The position numbers were made by a program, and so were the translations under genes. Source: Burkholderiaceae bacterium (GTDB lineage Bacteria; Pseudomonadota; Gammaproteobacteria; Burkholderiales; Burkholderiaceae_B). From it: DNA of 57,243 nt. Within the stretch, counting starts at the first letter, position 1, and each line of letters opens with the position of its first letter. The notes under the pieces were generated by a model that saw only the letters and a program-made list of their open reading frames with translations, was not told where the DNA came from and searched no databases. Of the stretch, positions 43,824-53,237 are shown one piece after another. The stretch lies in assembly GCA_007116135.1 (NCBI GenBank), contig SKIZ01000040.1:1-57243 (forward strand), written 5' to 3'.

Positions 43824-45542
43824 CTAGAACAACACGATGTAGAGTCCGTAGAGCGCCACCAATAAGAACACCCAAATGGTCGTCAAGCCAATGCTCCAGG
43901 TTTGACCAATTGGGCCACGCGAGCCATAGGTCTGACCCAGTGACTCCCAAAAGCGGCGCATCAGTCCAATCGAACCGTCTATAAAGCCACGCCATGTGGT
44001 GCGCACCAAAGCCGCGAGCTTTTGATAGATGACAGGACCGGCTTTACGGTAGACCCAGTCGGTATCAACACTGGTTTTGGGCACCCCAGCCAAATATTTC
44101 AGCAAGAGGAAGAACCCAAGGGCGGTAAAGAGCAACAGTTGCATCTCCCAATACAAGTGGCCAAGCGAGAAGGCGTTGTAGTTAACCGGTTGCTCGGGTA
44201 AGAAGTTATAGAGCCAGGTCGGATAGACACCGATAAAGAAGCAAAAGAAAGCTGCAATACCCATGGCGAGAATCATATTCCAGGGCGCCTCTTTAGGCCG
44301 CAGCCCCGAGTCTTTGGCAAAAAATACAAAGTAGGGCAATTTCAAGCCAGTGCTAATGAAGGTGCCAACGCCTGCCATGGTCAGCAGCAACCAAGCAAGC
44401 GCCATGCGATCAAGCGCTGCGGCCTCCAGGATCATGGTCTTACTGACGAAACCACTAAACAGCGGGAACGATGAGATCGAGAATGCACCGACCATATAAA
44501 GCAAGAACGTCAGCGGCATGTATTTGTACAAACCACCGAGCTCGGTGACTTTGCTTTTACCGGTCATGTAGATGACCGCGCCGGCACCCATGAATAGGAC
44601 TGCCTTATAGAGAATGTGTGTGAAGGCGTGCGCGGCGGACCCGTTGATTGCCATGGCCGTGCCCATGCCGACACCGGCAACCATGTAGCCGACCTGACTG
44701 ATGATGTGATAAGCCAGCAGGCGCCGAATGTCATTGACCAAGGCGGCGTAAATAACCCCCCATAGCGCCATGACGACACCCATCCAGATCAGAAACTCCG
44801 TACCGGGAAACCCCCGCAGCAGCGTATAGACCGCGGTTTTGGTGGTCAGGGCGCTTAAAAAAATCGCACCGGTGATGGTCGCTTCCGGATAAGCATCGGG
44901 CAACCAGGCGTGCAATGGCGGGACGGCCGCATTGATTAGAAAGCCAATCAAAATGAGATAGACCGCCAAATTGTCGGCGCGCATTTGCTCAAACGCAAGC
45001 GAACCGGTTTGGCTGTAGAGCAAAACAATGCCACCAAGCAGGGTGACACCACTGACGGCATGCACCAGCAAATAGCGATAGCCTGATGCGTAGGAGGTCG
45101 CGCTCTGACGACGCCATATGAGCCAAACCGAGGCCAGCATCATCATTTCCCAGAACACATAGAGCGTGATCAGATCACCGGCAAACGCCACGCCAGTGGC
45201 AGCGGCCGCGTAGATAAACGCAGTGACGTGTTGAATGTTGTCTTTGACGTGCAACGAGTAAATGGTGGCAATCAAAGTGATCAGGCTAAAGACATAGGCA
45301 AAGACCAAGCTGAGCTTGTCTGCTCGGCCCGTGATGATCTCAAGCCCATTGACTTCGAATTGGCCATGAATACCGATCGATGTTTGAAACACCAAAAAGA
45401 TAAATACCAGGGCTAGCGCGATGCGGTAAGACTGTTGGGCCACGCCCTTTAGCAGCGGAATAATCAACGCACCAAGCAACAAAACGATGCTTGGGTGCAA
45501 CCAGAAACCGCTCTGGGCCATCAACGCATTGGTTTCACTCAT
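43824..45542 (-). CDS. Mrp-like Na+/H+ antiporter, NuoL/M-type (MrpD family) subunit, third paralogue
   Basis: 572 aa polytopic: FAGDLITLYVFWEMMMLASVWLI; INAAVPPLHAWLPDAYPEATITGAIFLSALTTKTAVY. Confidence 0.9.
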   Translation of the reverse strand: MSETNALMAQSGFWLHPSIVLLLGALIIPLLKGVAQQSYRIALALVFIFLVFQTSIGIHGQFEVNGLEIITGRADKLSLVFAYVFSLITLIATIYSLHVKDNIQHVTAFIYAAAATGVAFAGDLITLYVFWEMMMLASVWLIWRRQSATSYASGYRYLLVHAVSGVTLLGGIVLLYSQTGSLAFEQMRADNLAVYLILIGFLINAAVPPLHAWLPDAYPEATITGAIFLSALTTKTAVYTLLRGFPGTEFLIWMGVVMALWGVIYAALVNDIRRLLAYHIISQVGYMVAGVGMGTAMAINGSAAHAFTHILYKAVLFMGAGAVIYMTGKSKVTELGGLYKYMPLTFLLYMVGAFSISSFPLFSGFVSKTMILEAAALDRMALAWLLLTMAGVGTFISTGLKLPYFVFFAKDSGLRPKEAPWNMILAMGIAAFFCFFIGVYPTWLYNFLPEQPVNYNAFSLGHLYWEMQLLLFTALGFFLLLKYLAGVPKTSVDTDWVYRKAGPVIYQKLAALVRTTWRGFIDGSIGLMRRFWESLGQTYGSRGPIGQTWSIGLTTIWVFLLVALYGLYIVLF

Positions 45543-45849
45543 CGGTCGCCTCGCGATGCTTGGGGTTACCGATTAGTTTGTTGTCTTTTGTCTCGTTGTC
45601 GTAATAGTCTTCGGGTTTGTAGAGCAGTTTGTAGCCCAATACCTTGGCCACAACGATCAACACAATGCACGAAAAGAAACCATAAACAGCACCGGCGCCT
45701 GGCAGCGATTCCCAGAAAAAGCGGTCGTAACCAGCCGGATAAACAAAGTTGGCCACCACAAGCAAGGCCATGATCACAAGCATGACGCGACTAAGCAGTT
45801 TGGCGTGGTCTACCATCGACTGCAAGATACGTGCTAATAGATCGATCAT
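45535..45849 (-). CDS. small membrane protein of unknown function within the Mrp-like operon
   Basis: 104 aa, about two hydrophobic segments, charged C-terminal tail; overlaps the next gene by 8 nt. Confidence 0.75.
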   Translation of the reverse strand: MIDLLARILQSMVDHAKLLSRVMLVIMALLVVANFVYPAGYDRFFWESLPGAGAVYGFFSCIVLIVVAKVLGYKLLYKPEDYYDNETKDNKLIGNPKHREATDE

Positions 45850-45892
45850 GATTGGTCACCCCTAAAAATCGTTACCCAAGCTACGTGTGTCG

Positions 45893-47395
45893 TCATGACG
45901 CAGCTCCGGTAAAAATCATATCGATTAGGCCCAGAACTGCCGGTGCATAGAAGAACAACACCACGGTGCCGGTTGCGGTAATTAAAAGCGGAATCAAGCA
46001 AAATAGCGGCGCCTCTGCCAAACCAAAACGATTCAGACTCGTGCCGTGATCGTCGTGATGGCCATCGTCTTTCGGTGGACTTAGCAAGAAGGCACGAATA
46101 ACGGGCGGCAGCAGATAGGCCATGTTCAAAAGGGTGCTGACCAACAGCACCGCAATCATGATGGCGTGATGCGCTTCAATAGCGCCAAGCATGAGATTCC
46201 ATTTGCTCCAGAAACCACCGAGTGGTGGTGCGCCAATAACCGAAAGGGCGCCAAGCAAAAAGGCAAAGAAGGTCAGTGGCATTTTGCGGCCAAGCCCGTC
46301 CATCTCGGAGATGTTGCTTTTGTGGGCTGCCACATAGATTGCGCCAGCACAGAAAAACAAGGTGATCTTGCCAAAGGCGTGCATCACAATGTTTAAGCTT
46401 GCGCCCATGACTGCAAGCTGACTCGCAAGCATGGCGCCAAGAACAATGTAAGACAGTTGGCTGACCGTCGAGTAGGCCAGCCGGGCTTTGAGGTTGGTTT
46501 TTTGCAGGGCGACGACCGAGGCTGCCAAAAGCGTGAAGGCCGCAATCCACATAATGAGATCGGAACTCCAAAGGCTTTGCAGGTAATCGAGCCCAAAAAT
46601 ATAAATGCTGACTTTGAGAACCGTAAAAACACCGGCCTTGACCACGGCAACAGCGTGTAAAAGCGCGCTAACGGGCGTGGGTGCCACCATGGCAGAGGGT
46701 AACCATCGATGAAATGGCATCAGTGCCGCTTTGCCGATGCCGTACATGTAGAGGATCAACAAAATGGCCCCGACGCCGCGACTGACGTTGTCTTGCAAAA
46801 TGCCGCCAGGAACAAAGTCAAGCGTGCCGGTCATAAACCAAGTCACGAGCATGGCCGGCAGCATCAAGCCAATTGAGGTGCCTAGCAGCAGGCCGAGGTA
46901 AATGCGCGCGCCTCGTTTGGCCTCCTCGTCGCCTTTGTGCGCCACCAGCGGATAAGTCGATAGCGACAAAATTTCGTAGAAGATAAACAGCGTAAACATG
47001 TTCTCGGCAAAGGCCACGCCGAGCGCTGCGAAAATCGCAATTGAAAAACAGGCGAAGAAACGCGTTTGGTTTTTCTCATGCGCACCGCGCATGTACCCAA
47101 TGCCGTAAATCGAGGTAATTACCCATAGGCCGGAGGCGACCAAGCCAAAGATCATGCCAAGCGGTTCGATCGAAAACGAAATTGGCAGGCCAGGCATCAG
47201 GAAAAATAACAGCACCTCGGGGCGCTCGCCTGCGAGCACCGATGGCAGTAGCGACAACACCGTCAGGAAAACCAAGACTGCCGAGGCAACCATCAAAGAG
47301 TCGCGCAGATTCGGGTTGCGCCCGGTCAGCGCAATAATCAGTGCGCCAATTAACGGAATGGCTAGAGCCGCCAGGATCAATGTTGCATCACTCAT
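45893..47395 (-). CDS. Mrp-like antiporter, NuoL/M-type (MrpD family) subunit, second paralogue
   Basis: 500 aa: NMFTLFIFYEILSLSTYPLVAHKG; GKAALMPFHRWLPSAMVAPTPVSALLHAVAVVKAG. Confidence 0.9.
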   Translation of the reverse strand: MSDATLILAALAIPLIGALIIALTGRNPNLRDSLMVASAVLVFLTVLSLLPSVLAGERPEVLLFFLMPGLPISFSIEPLGMIFGLVASGLWVITSIYGIGYMRGAHEKNQTRFFACFSIAIFAALGVAFAENMFTLFIFYEILSLSTYPLVAHKGDEEAKRGARIYLGLLLGTSIGLMLPAMLVTWFMTGTLDFVPGGILQDNVSRGVGAILLILYMYGIGKAALMPFHRWLPSAMVAPTPVSALLHAVAVVKAGVFTVLKVSIYIFGLDYLQSLWSSDLIMWIAAFTLLAASVVALQKTNLKARLAYSTVSQLSYIVLGAMLASQLAVMGASLNIVMHAFGKITLFFCAGAIYVAAHKSNISEMDGLGRKMPLTFFAFLLGALSVIGAPPLGGFWSKWNLMLGAIEAHHAIMIAVLLVSTLLNMAYLLPPVIRAFLLSPPKDDGHHDDHGTSLNRFGLAEAPLFCLIPLLITATGTVVLFFYAPAVLGLIDMIFTGAAS

Positions 47396-48894
47396 CGGCC
47401 CACTCCCAGCAATTCAACAACCTCCATGCCCGCAAGGGTCAACGGCAAGCTCGGGTTGATGCCAAACCAGATGTTGGCGATGACCAGTGACCAAAGCACC
47501 ACCAATACCAGTGCAGGTGCCTCTTGGCGCTTGATGTCCTGCAGCGATTGATCCGGGGGTGCCTTTAGGTAGGCGACCTCAACCACTTTCCATATGTAGA
47601 CCACCGCCATGAGCGAGCTGACCAATATCAGAATGGTCAATAAGATTCCTAGGCCGGGCTCCTCAAGGACGGCCTGAATCAGATACCACTTGCTGATGAA
47701 GCCTGCGGTTAAGGGCACGCCAATTAACGATAGGCCTGCTAAGACAAATGCGAATGAGGTCAGCGGCATGCGTCTGCCCACGCCGGCGAGTTTGTCGATG
47801 TTGTCGCTGCCATAGCGCAAAATCATGGCCGCGACCGCCACAAACAGCGCTGCTTTGATCAGTGCGTGGTTAAAGAAATGCAACACCGCAGCAGTAATAC
47901 CGGCGCTACTTGCGAGCGAAATAGCCAGCACGATGTAACCGAGTTGGGCGACGGAGGAGTAACCCAGCATGCGCTTGAGATCACGCTCAAAGATAGCGAT
48001 CACTGAACCGACCAAGAAAGCCGCTACGGCCAGGGGGATGAGCAGGGACGACAAAAAGTAAGCGGGCTCACCTAAGTTTGGCAACAGAACCACGAATTCA
48101 AATCGCATCATGACAAACAAGGCGACTTTGGTTGAACAAGCCGCAAAAAAGATGGCCACAGGTGTTGGTGCGAACTGGTAGGTGTTGGGCATCCAGGCAT
48201 GCATCGGAAATAGGGCTGCTTTTAGCGCTAGACCCAAAACAATGAAACCGGCGGCAATCATGACTGGTAACGTGTCGGAGATGTCACTGATGCGCTCGGA
48301 GATGTCCATCAAGTTCAGCGAGCCAGTCATCATGTAAAGGTAGCCCACGCCAATCAGATACATCGTCGCGCCAGTCGTGCCGGTAACGAGATAGTTAAAG
48401 CTGGCCGTCAAGGCGCGACGGTTTGGCCCGTTGGCCACCATCACGTAGGCTGCTAGCGATGAGATCTCCATGAAAACAAAGATATTGAAGGCGTCACCAC
48501 TGATCGCAATCCCCACCAGACCGGTCAGTGCAAGTAACCAGCAGGAGTAGAGCAACGATTGATGTTGATAGCCGACTTCTGGGGGCATGCTGTGAAAGGC
48601 AACCAATAACGCCACGAGCGAGGCGCCGGTGATGATCAAAACCATCAGAGCCGAAAATGGGGTGATCACCAACCCGATACCAAAGGGCACAGGCCAGTTG
48701 CCAAGCTCATAAAAGATGGTCCCATCGAGCAAGACCTGATGCGTCAGGCTAATGGCAATCAGAAAAACGACCGCGCTTGTGGCCGTTGCGATCGCCCACG
48801 GCAAATGGCCACGGCTAGGCACAATCGCCAAAAGCGGGCCCACAAACATGGGCAACACGACAAGCAGAATGGGGAATTGCTCAAACAACGTCAT
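47392..48894 (-). CDS. mrpD: Mrp-like antiporter subunit D
   Basis: 500 aa: SGDAFNIFVFMEISSLAAYVMVA; LKAALFPMHAWMPNTYQFAPTPVAIFFAACSTKVALFVMMR. Confidence 0.92.
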   Translation of the reverse strand: MTLFEQFPILLVVLPMFVGPLLAIVPSRGHLPWAIATATSAVVFLIAISLTHQVLLDGTIFYELGNWPVPFGIGLVITPFSALMVLIITGASLVALLVAFHSMPPEVGYQHQSLLYSCWLLALTGLVGIAISGDAFNIFVFMEISSLAAYVMVANGPNRRALTASFNYLVTGTTGATMYLIGVGYLYMMTGSLNLMDISERISDISDTLPVMIAAGFIVLGLALKAALFPMHAWMPNTYQFAPTPVAIFFAACSTKVALFVMMRFEFVVLLPNLGEPAYFLSSLLIPLAVAAFLVGSVIAIFERDLKRMLGYSSVAQLGYIVLAISLASSAGITAAVLHFFNHALIKAALFVAVAAMILRYGSDNIDKLAGVGRRMPLTSFAFVLAGLSLIGVPLTAGFISKWYLIQAVLEEPGLGILLTILILVSSLMAVVYIWKVVEVAYLKAPPDQSLQDIKRQEAPALVLVVLWSLVIANIWFGINPSLPLTLAGMEVVELLGVGR

Positions 48895-49253
48895 GCTTGT
48901 TCATCCTGGCGACGCGTCTCGGCTTCCTCTACCGAGCCATATTCTTCCCGAATTCGGATGGCCAAGGCCAAACCAAGCGCGGTTATGGAGATACCGACCA
49001 CGATGGCTGTGAGAATCAGCACTTGTGGCAGCGGATTGGCGTAGAGTTGATCGGCAGGCGCATTGGGCAAGATAACTGGACCTGTGCCGCCTTCTACTTT
49101 ATCCATTGTGATGAACAACAAGAAAACCGCCGCTTGAAATATCGCGAGGCCTATCATCCGTTTGACGTAGTTGCCCTTGGCAACGATCGCATACATGCCC
49201 ACGGCGAGCAAAAAAATGAATACCCAGTAGTTGTAGAGTCCAAGAATCGTCAT
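48891..49253 (-). CDS. mrpC: Mrp-like antiporter subunit C (NuoK-like)
   Basis: 120 aa: NYVKRMIGLAIFQAAVFLLFITMDKVEGGTGPV...ANPLPQVLILTAIVVGISITALGLALAIRI. Confidence 0.9.
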   Translation of the reverse strand: MTILGLYNYWVFIFLLAVGMYAIVAKGNYVKRMIGLAIFQAAVFLLFITMDKVEGGTGPVILPNAPADQLYANPLPQVLILTAIVVGISITALGLALAIRIREEYGSVEEAETRRQDEQA

Positions 49254-49264
49254 TTCAGAGCCCT

Positions 49265-50266
49265 TTAGGCTTGGTAAGTCGGGCGATTGGCAATGGCGTT
49301 AAAAATCAGGATCAGCACGGTGGTCACGGTCAGGCCCACGCCAAACTCCACGAGCAAGATGCCTAGGTATTGTCCTGTGAGCGGGTTGGACCAGAGCACG
49401 TTGTACTCAAGGAAGGCCCCGCCTAGGAACATGCAAACGATGCCTACCCCGGTAAAGAGTGTGGCGCCGGCGGCAGCGAGCTGCAGCATGATTTTTTCAG
49501 GCATCGCTGCTGCTGAGCGATCGGCGCCTTGCAAGATGCCGTAGAGCATGACGGCCGCTGCAAAGAGCGCACCCGCAGAAAAGCCCCCGCCTGGCGTGTA
49601 CTTGCCATGAAACTGCACCACCAGACCGAATAGCAAAAGGATGGGGATAATCAGTTTGCCAACGACCCGAAGAACCGAGTGATGCTGCACACCGCGAAGC
49701 TTTTTGCCAAGCTGCTCGCCGGAGATCTCTTGACGGCGCTTGGGGCGAAAGCCCAGAACCGAGAGCACACCAATGCCGGCGGCAAAAATCACGATGACCT
49801 CACCAAGCGTGTCATAGCCCCGGTAGGAGGCCAAAATAGCGGCCACCATGTTGGGGATGTCGATGAGTTCCGGCGTTTTTTCGATATACCAAGGCGCGAC
49901 GTGCTGATGAACAGGTGCGTTGATATCACCAAGCACCGGTTGCTGAAAGGTGGCAATAAAGAGGGCGAACGACAAGCCGATGAGCGCAAAAATAGGCAGC
50001 CAACTGATGCGCACTGCCGAGTGCGTCTCTTTTTCCGCGGTTAGCGCCAAAGCGCCCATAAAGAGCACGGTTGATACGCCTGCGCCAACGGCTGCTTCGG
50101 TCAAGGCAACATCGGCTGCATCAAGCAAAAAGAAGTTCGATGCCATGAGCAAGCTGAAAATGCCAAACCACATGCTCGCGACAAACAGGTTTTTGGCCAT
50201 CACCGTTGCAACGGCTGCAACGGCAACGAGCGTAAGCGTAATGACACCAAATACAGTCGCCACCAT
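49265..50266 (-). CDS. fused DUF4040/MbhD-like, MbhE-like and MnhB-domain antiporter subunit
   Basis: Start taken at MVATVFGVITLT. N-terminal DUF4040-like (LLDAADVALTEAAVGAGVSTVLFMGAL), middle YRGYDTLGEVIVIFAAGIGVLSVL, C-terminal MnhB (FHGKYTPGGGFSAGALFAAAVML). Confidence 0.85.
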   Translation of the reverse strand: MVATVFGVITLTLVAVAAVATVMAKNLFVASMWFGIFSLLMASNFFLLDAADVALTEAAVGAGVSTVLFMGALALTAEKETHSAVRISWLPIFALIGLSFALFIATFQQPVLGDINAPVHQHVAPWYIEKTPELIDIPNMVAAILASYRGYDTLGEVIVIFAAGIGVLSVLGFRPKRRQEISGEQLGKKLRGVQHHSVLRVVGKLIIPILLLFGLVVQFHGKYTPGGGFSAGALFAAAVMLYGILQGADRSAAAMPEKIMLQLAAAGATLFTGVGIVCMFLGGAFLEYNVLWSNPLTGQYLGILLVEFGVGLTVTTVLILIFNAIANRPTYQA

Positions 50267-50268
50267 AA

Positions 50269-50580
50269 TTACTGATCCCCTTTGGTCACCTGGGGTTGGA
50301 GGCCGCCAAGAGACGCCGTATTGGCGATTGCATAGGCTGCCACTGGCCCGGTAAAGAGCAAAAACACCATGACGGCAAAAAGTTTGAACGTTGCCAGAGA
50401 CCAACCCGAGAGCAACATCAGGCCTGTGATGACAAGAATGGTTCCGAATGTCTCAGCCACGCTAGCCGCATGCATTCTTGTGTAGAGGTCTGGCATGCGG
50501 ATCATGCCGATGCCACCGACCACAATAAAGAAGCCACCGGCAAGGAAAAAAAGGCCAGCGATCCATTCAATGATGCTCAT
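50269..50580 (-). CDS. mrpG: Mrp-like antiporter subunit G
   Basis: 103 aa: GGFFIVVGGIGMIRMPDLYTRMHAASVAETFGT. Confidence 0.9.
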   Translation of the reverse strand: MSIIEWIAGLFFLAGGFFIVVGGIGMIRMPDLYTRMHAASVAETFGTILVITGLMLLSGWSLATFKLFAVMVFLLFTGPVAAYAIANTASLGGLQPQVTKGDQ

Positions 50581-50867
50581 GATGAGGCCCCCGGCCCGTC
50601 ATTGCGGCTCGGTTGGCGTGCCTGACGGTTTTGCACAAATTGCAACACGGCAAGCACCCCGATGAAGTTGATTAGTGCGTACGCCAATGCGAGATCAAGG
50701 AAGTCCGGACGGCCATACAACATCGCCACGACCGCTACGAGCAACACGGTTTTGGTGCCAAAGATGTTCATTGCCAAAACACGGTCATAAACGCTTGGCC
50801 CAAGCAGCCCGCGCAAAATTGCCAACGTCATGGTCACCAGAATTCCCAGGCCAGCAGCAAAAAGCAT
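50577..50867 (-). CDS. mrpF: Mrp-like antiporter subunit F
   Basis: 96 aa: RGLLGPSVYDRVLAMNIFGTKTVLLVAVVAMLYGRPDFLDLALAYALINFIGVLAVL. Confidence 0.9.
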   Translation of the reverse strand: MLFAAGLGILVTMTLAILRGLLGPSVYDRVLAMNIFGTKTVLLVAVVAMLYGRPDFLDLALAYALINFIGVLAVLQFVQNRQARQPSRNDGPGASS

Positions 50868-51349
50868 TATCGGTCTCCCCTGCCATGCAATGCGGCAACT
50901 CGATCATTCATCTCGCCATCCAAAACGCCCTGAGCGCTTTCTTCGGTGAGGGCGTGAACGGTGATGTTGCCGTGCTCGTCGATGTCAGTTGTTAAAGTGC
51001 CCGGGGTCAGTGTGATTGAGTTCCCGAACAACACCTCGCGCACTTCGCCGCGTGCCTTAGCCTTGACTTTAACCACTAGGGGGCTAATGGGCATGTCGCG
51101 CGACAGGATGATTTTTGTGACTTGCAGGCTAGAGACAACGATTTCTTTGAGCAACCAGCCCCAATAAGCAAAGATGCCAAAGCCAAGGTGCAAAGGAACG
51201 GATTCGTGGTCGACTGTCTCAAAACGACGGGTCAGCCACACGACAAGCACGCATGACGCGAGCCCAAGAGCCAGCATCAAGGGAAGGTAGAGCCCTGACC
51301 ACAATAACCAAAGGGCCATCAGCGTGACGAACAGAACAACTATGTGCAT
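50867..51349 (-). CDS. mrpE: Mrp-like antiporter subunit E
   Basis: 160 aa: LLKEIVVSSLQVTKIILSRDMPISPLVV...FGNSITLTPGTLTTDIDEHGNITVHAL. Confidence 0.9.
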   Translation of the reverse strand: MHIVVLFVTLMALWLLWSGLYLPLMLALGLASCVLVVWLTRRFETVDHESVPLHLGFGIFAYWGWLLKEIVVSSLQVTKIILSRDMPISPLVVKVKAKARGEVREVLFGNSITLTPGTLTTDIDEHGNITVHALTEESAQGVLDGEMNDRVAALHGRGDR

Positions 51350-51729
51350 GCGATAGCCACCTCGTTGTTGATGTTTTTCAAATCACAGACAGACAAACTG
51401 CTGTGCCGAGTCTTACCCTTGCAGACGCCGCATTATAAGCATGGCGCCTTGATTAAAAAACCGCCAGCGCATAGGGACAACGCAACGATTGCCAAGTTCA
51501 AAACGAATTCGTCTTGGCAGCCATGTCCCGGATTATGGCAGAAGATCGAAGTCCTTTGTTTTGTCAGTCAAGCGCAGGCGCGCGTGAACATACATCTTGC
51601 GCAACCGTCAGTGTGCCGCTACTGTTTGAGTGCTGGCTTATTGCGCACGGTTAACGCAGCCGGCATTACAGATCACACGTGGCAATGCGGTGTTCGTTTA
51701 CGCTTAGCGAGAATGAAAGGGGATTTTTG

Positions 51730-53154
51730 ATGACGGTTAATCCAGCATTTATGAGCATGAGTGAAATAGCGGCCGGCCTTGCCCGTGGCGACTACAGCGC
51801 CACGGAGATGGCGCAGCTTTATTTGCAGCGTATCGACAAGGCCAACCAGAAACTGCATGCCTATGTGGCACTGGATGCCGAAATGACACTGGCCCTGGCC
51901 AAAGCGGCCGACGATCGACGTGCTCGAGGGATTCGTTTAAGCCCACTCGATGGCGTGCCCTTTGCGGCTAAAGACCTGTGTGCGCTTGAAGGCCAGGTCA
52001 TGACGGTTGGATCACAAGCCTGGGTTGATCGCCGCTCAGAGGGTCAGTGCACCGTTTTGATGAAGTGTTTGCAAGCGGGCATGGTTTTGCTTGGCCGCAC
52101 GCATATGGTTGAGTTTGCCTTTGGGGGTTGGGGAACCAACCCGGTCATGGGCACACCCTGGAATCCCTGGGACTTGCAAACGCCGCGAGCACCGGGCGGC
52201 TCTTCGAGCGGCTCAGGTGTGGCCGTGGCCGCGGGCTTAGCGCCGGCGGCCATTGGTTCGGATACGGGCGGATCAGTGCGGATTCCAGCTGGTTTAAACG
52301 GGATCACTGGTCTGAAGACAACGCGCGGTTTAATCAGCTTGCACGGTGCATTTCCGCTCTCATTTACGCTCGATACGTTTGGCCCCATGGTGCGCAGCGC
52401 CTTGGATGCCGCCTTATGGACCCAGATCATGGCGGGGCCGGATCCCGCCGACCCCTCGAGCTTGGGGCGCCCTGCCTTTCTGTGGGACGCGCCCGAGCCC
52501 GAGGATGCAGCGCAGCCGCTCAAAGGCCTGCGTGTGGCGGTGATGTCTGAGGCGCAGTTTCCAATCGAGGTCAACGCCCAAGAGCTTGAGGCGTTTGAGC
52601 GGACTTGTCAGGTGTTGCGTGAACTTGGCGCGAGCCTGCAGACGGTTCAGTTGCCCTTTGATTTCAATGACCTCATGGTGCGAAACGGTCTGATCATTGC
52701 CGCTGAGGCCTACCGGGTGCATCAGGCCTATATCGAGGATGAGAGCCTGCCGCTTGGCCCTTACGTGCGCCAGCGTGTGCTTGGCGGCAAGTCGATTTCG
52801 GCGCTGCAATACATTGATGCGATCGAACACCAGCGCGCAAGTTCGCACCAATTCAGTGCATTTATGCGCAACTATGCCGCTCTTGTCACGCCGACATTTC
52901 CTTTCCCAGCGGTGCCGTTAAGCGAGATCGATGAGGCGCAAACTCCGATGGCCACCTTTTGTCGGGCGGGCAACTATTTGACCGCTTGCGGCTTAGCCTT
53001 ACCGGCGGGCCTATCGAGTGAAGGTTTGCCGCTTAGCGTGCAGCTAATGGGCCCGTCATTTACCGAAAGCACCGTGCTTAGGCTCGGCGTGGCCTTGCAA
53101 GAGGCCACGTCGTGGCATCGAGCCGCACCGGATTTGTCGCAGCTAGGCCTTTAA
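51730..53154 (+). CDS. amidase (amidase signature family)
   Basis: GVPFAAKDLCALEG; APGGSSSGSGVAVAAGLAPAAIGSDTGGSVRIPAGLNGITGLKTTRG; internal start MTVNPAFMSM. Confidence 0.9.
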   Translation: MTVNPAFMSMSEIAAGLARGDYSATEMAQLYLQRIDKANQKLHAYVALDAEMTLALAKAADDRRARGIRLSPLDGVPFAAKDLCALEGQVMTVGSQAWVDRRSEGQCTVLMKCLQAGMVLLGRTHMVEFAFGGWGTNPVMGTPWNPWDLQTPRAPGGSSSGSGVAVAAGLAPAAIGSDTGGSVRIPAGLNGITGLKTTRGLISLHGAFPLSFTLDTFGPMVRSALDAALWTQIMAGPDPADPSSLGRPAFLWDAPEPEDAAQPLKGLRVAVMSEAQFPIEVNAQELEAFERTCQVLRELGASLQTVQLPFDFNDLMVRNGLIIAAEAYRVHQAYIEDESLPLGPYVRQRVLGGKSISALQYIDAIEHQRASSHQFSAFMRNYAALVTPTFPFPAVPLSEIDEAQTPMATFCRAGNYLTACGLALPAGLSSEGLPLSVQLMGPSFTESTVLRLGVALQEATSWHRAAPDLSQLGL

Positions 53155-53237
53155 GTTGGACTGTGATTGACCACAAAAGGCGGTAAAATCGCAGGCTTTC
53201 CAATTCATTTATGCGACTTTCGCCTAAGGAGTGAGGG

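Noticed and set aside
51350-51729. Riboswitch or operator in the divergent region between mrpE and the amidase, including gccaag...acgaattcgt...cttggc
   Set aside because: Only short nested palindromes are present and no known riboswitch core was recognised. Too weak to call.
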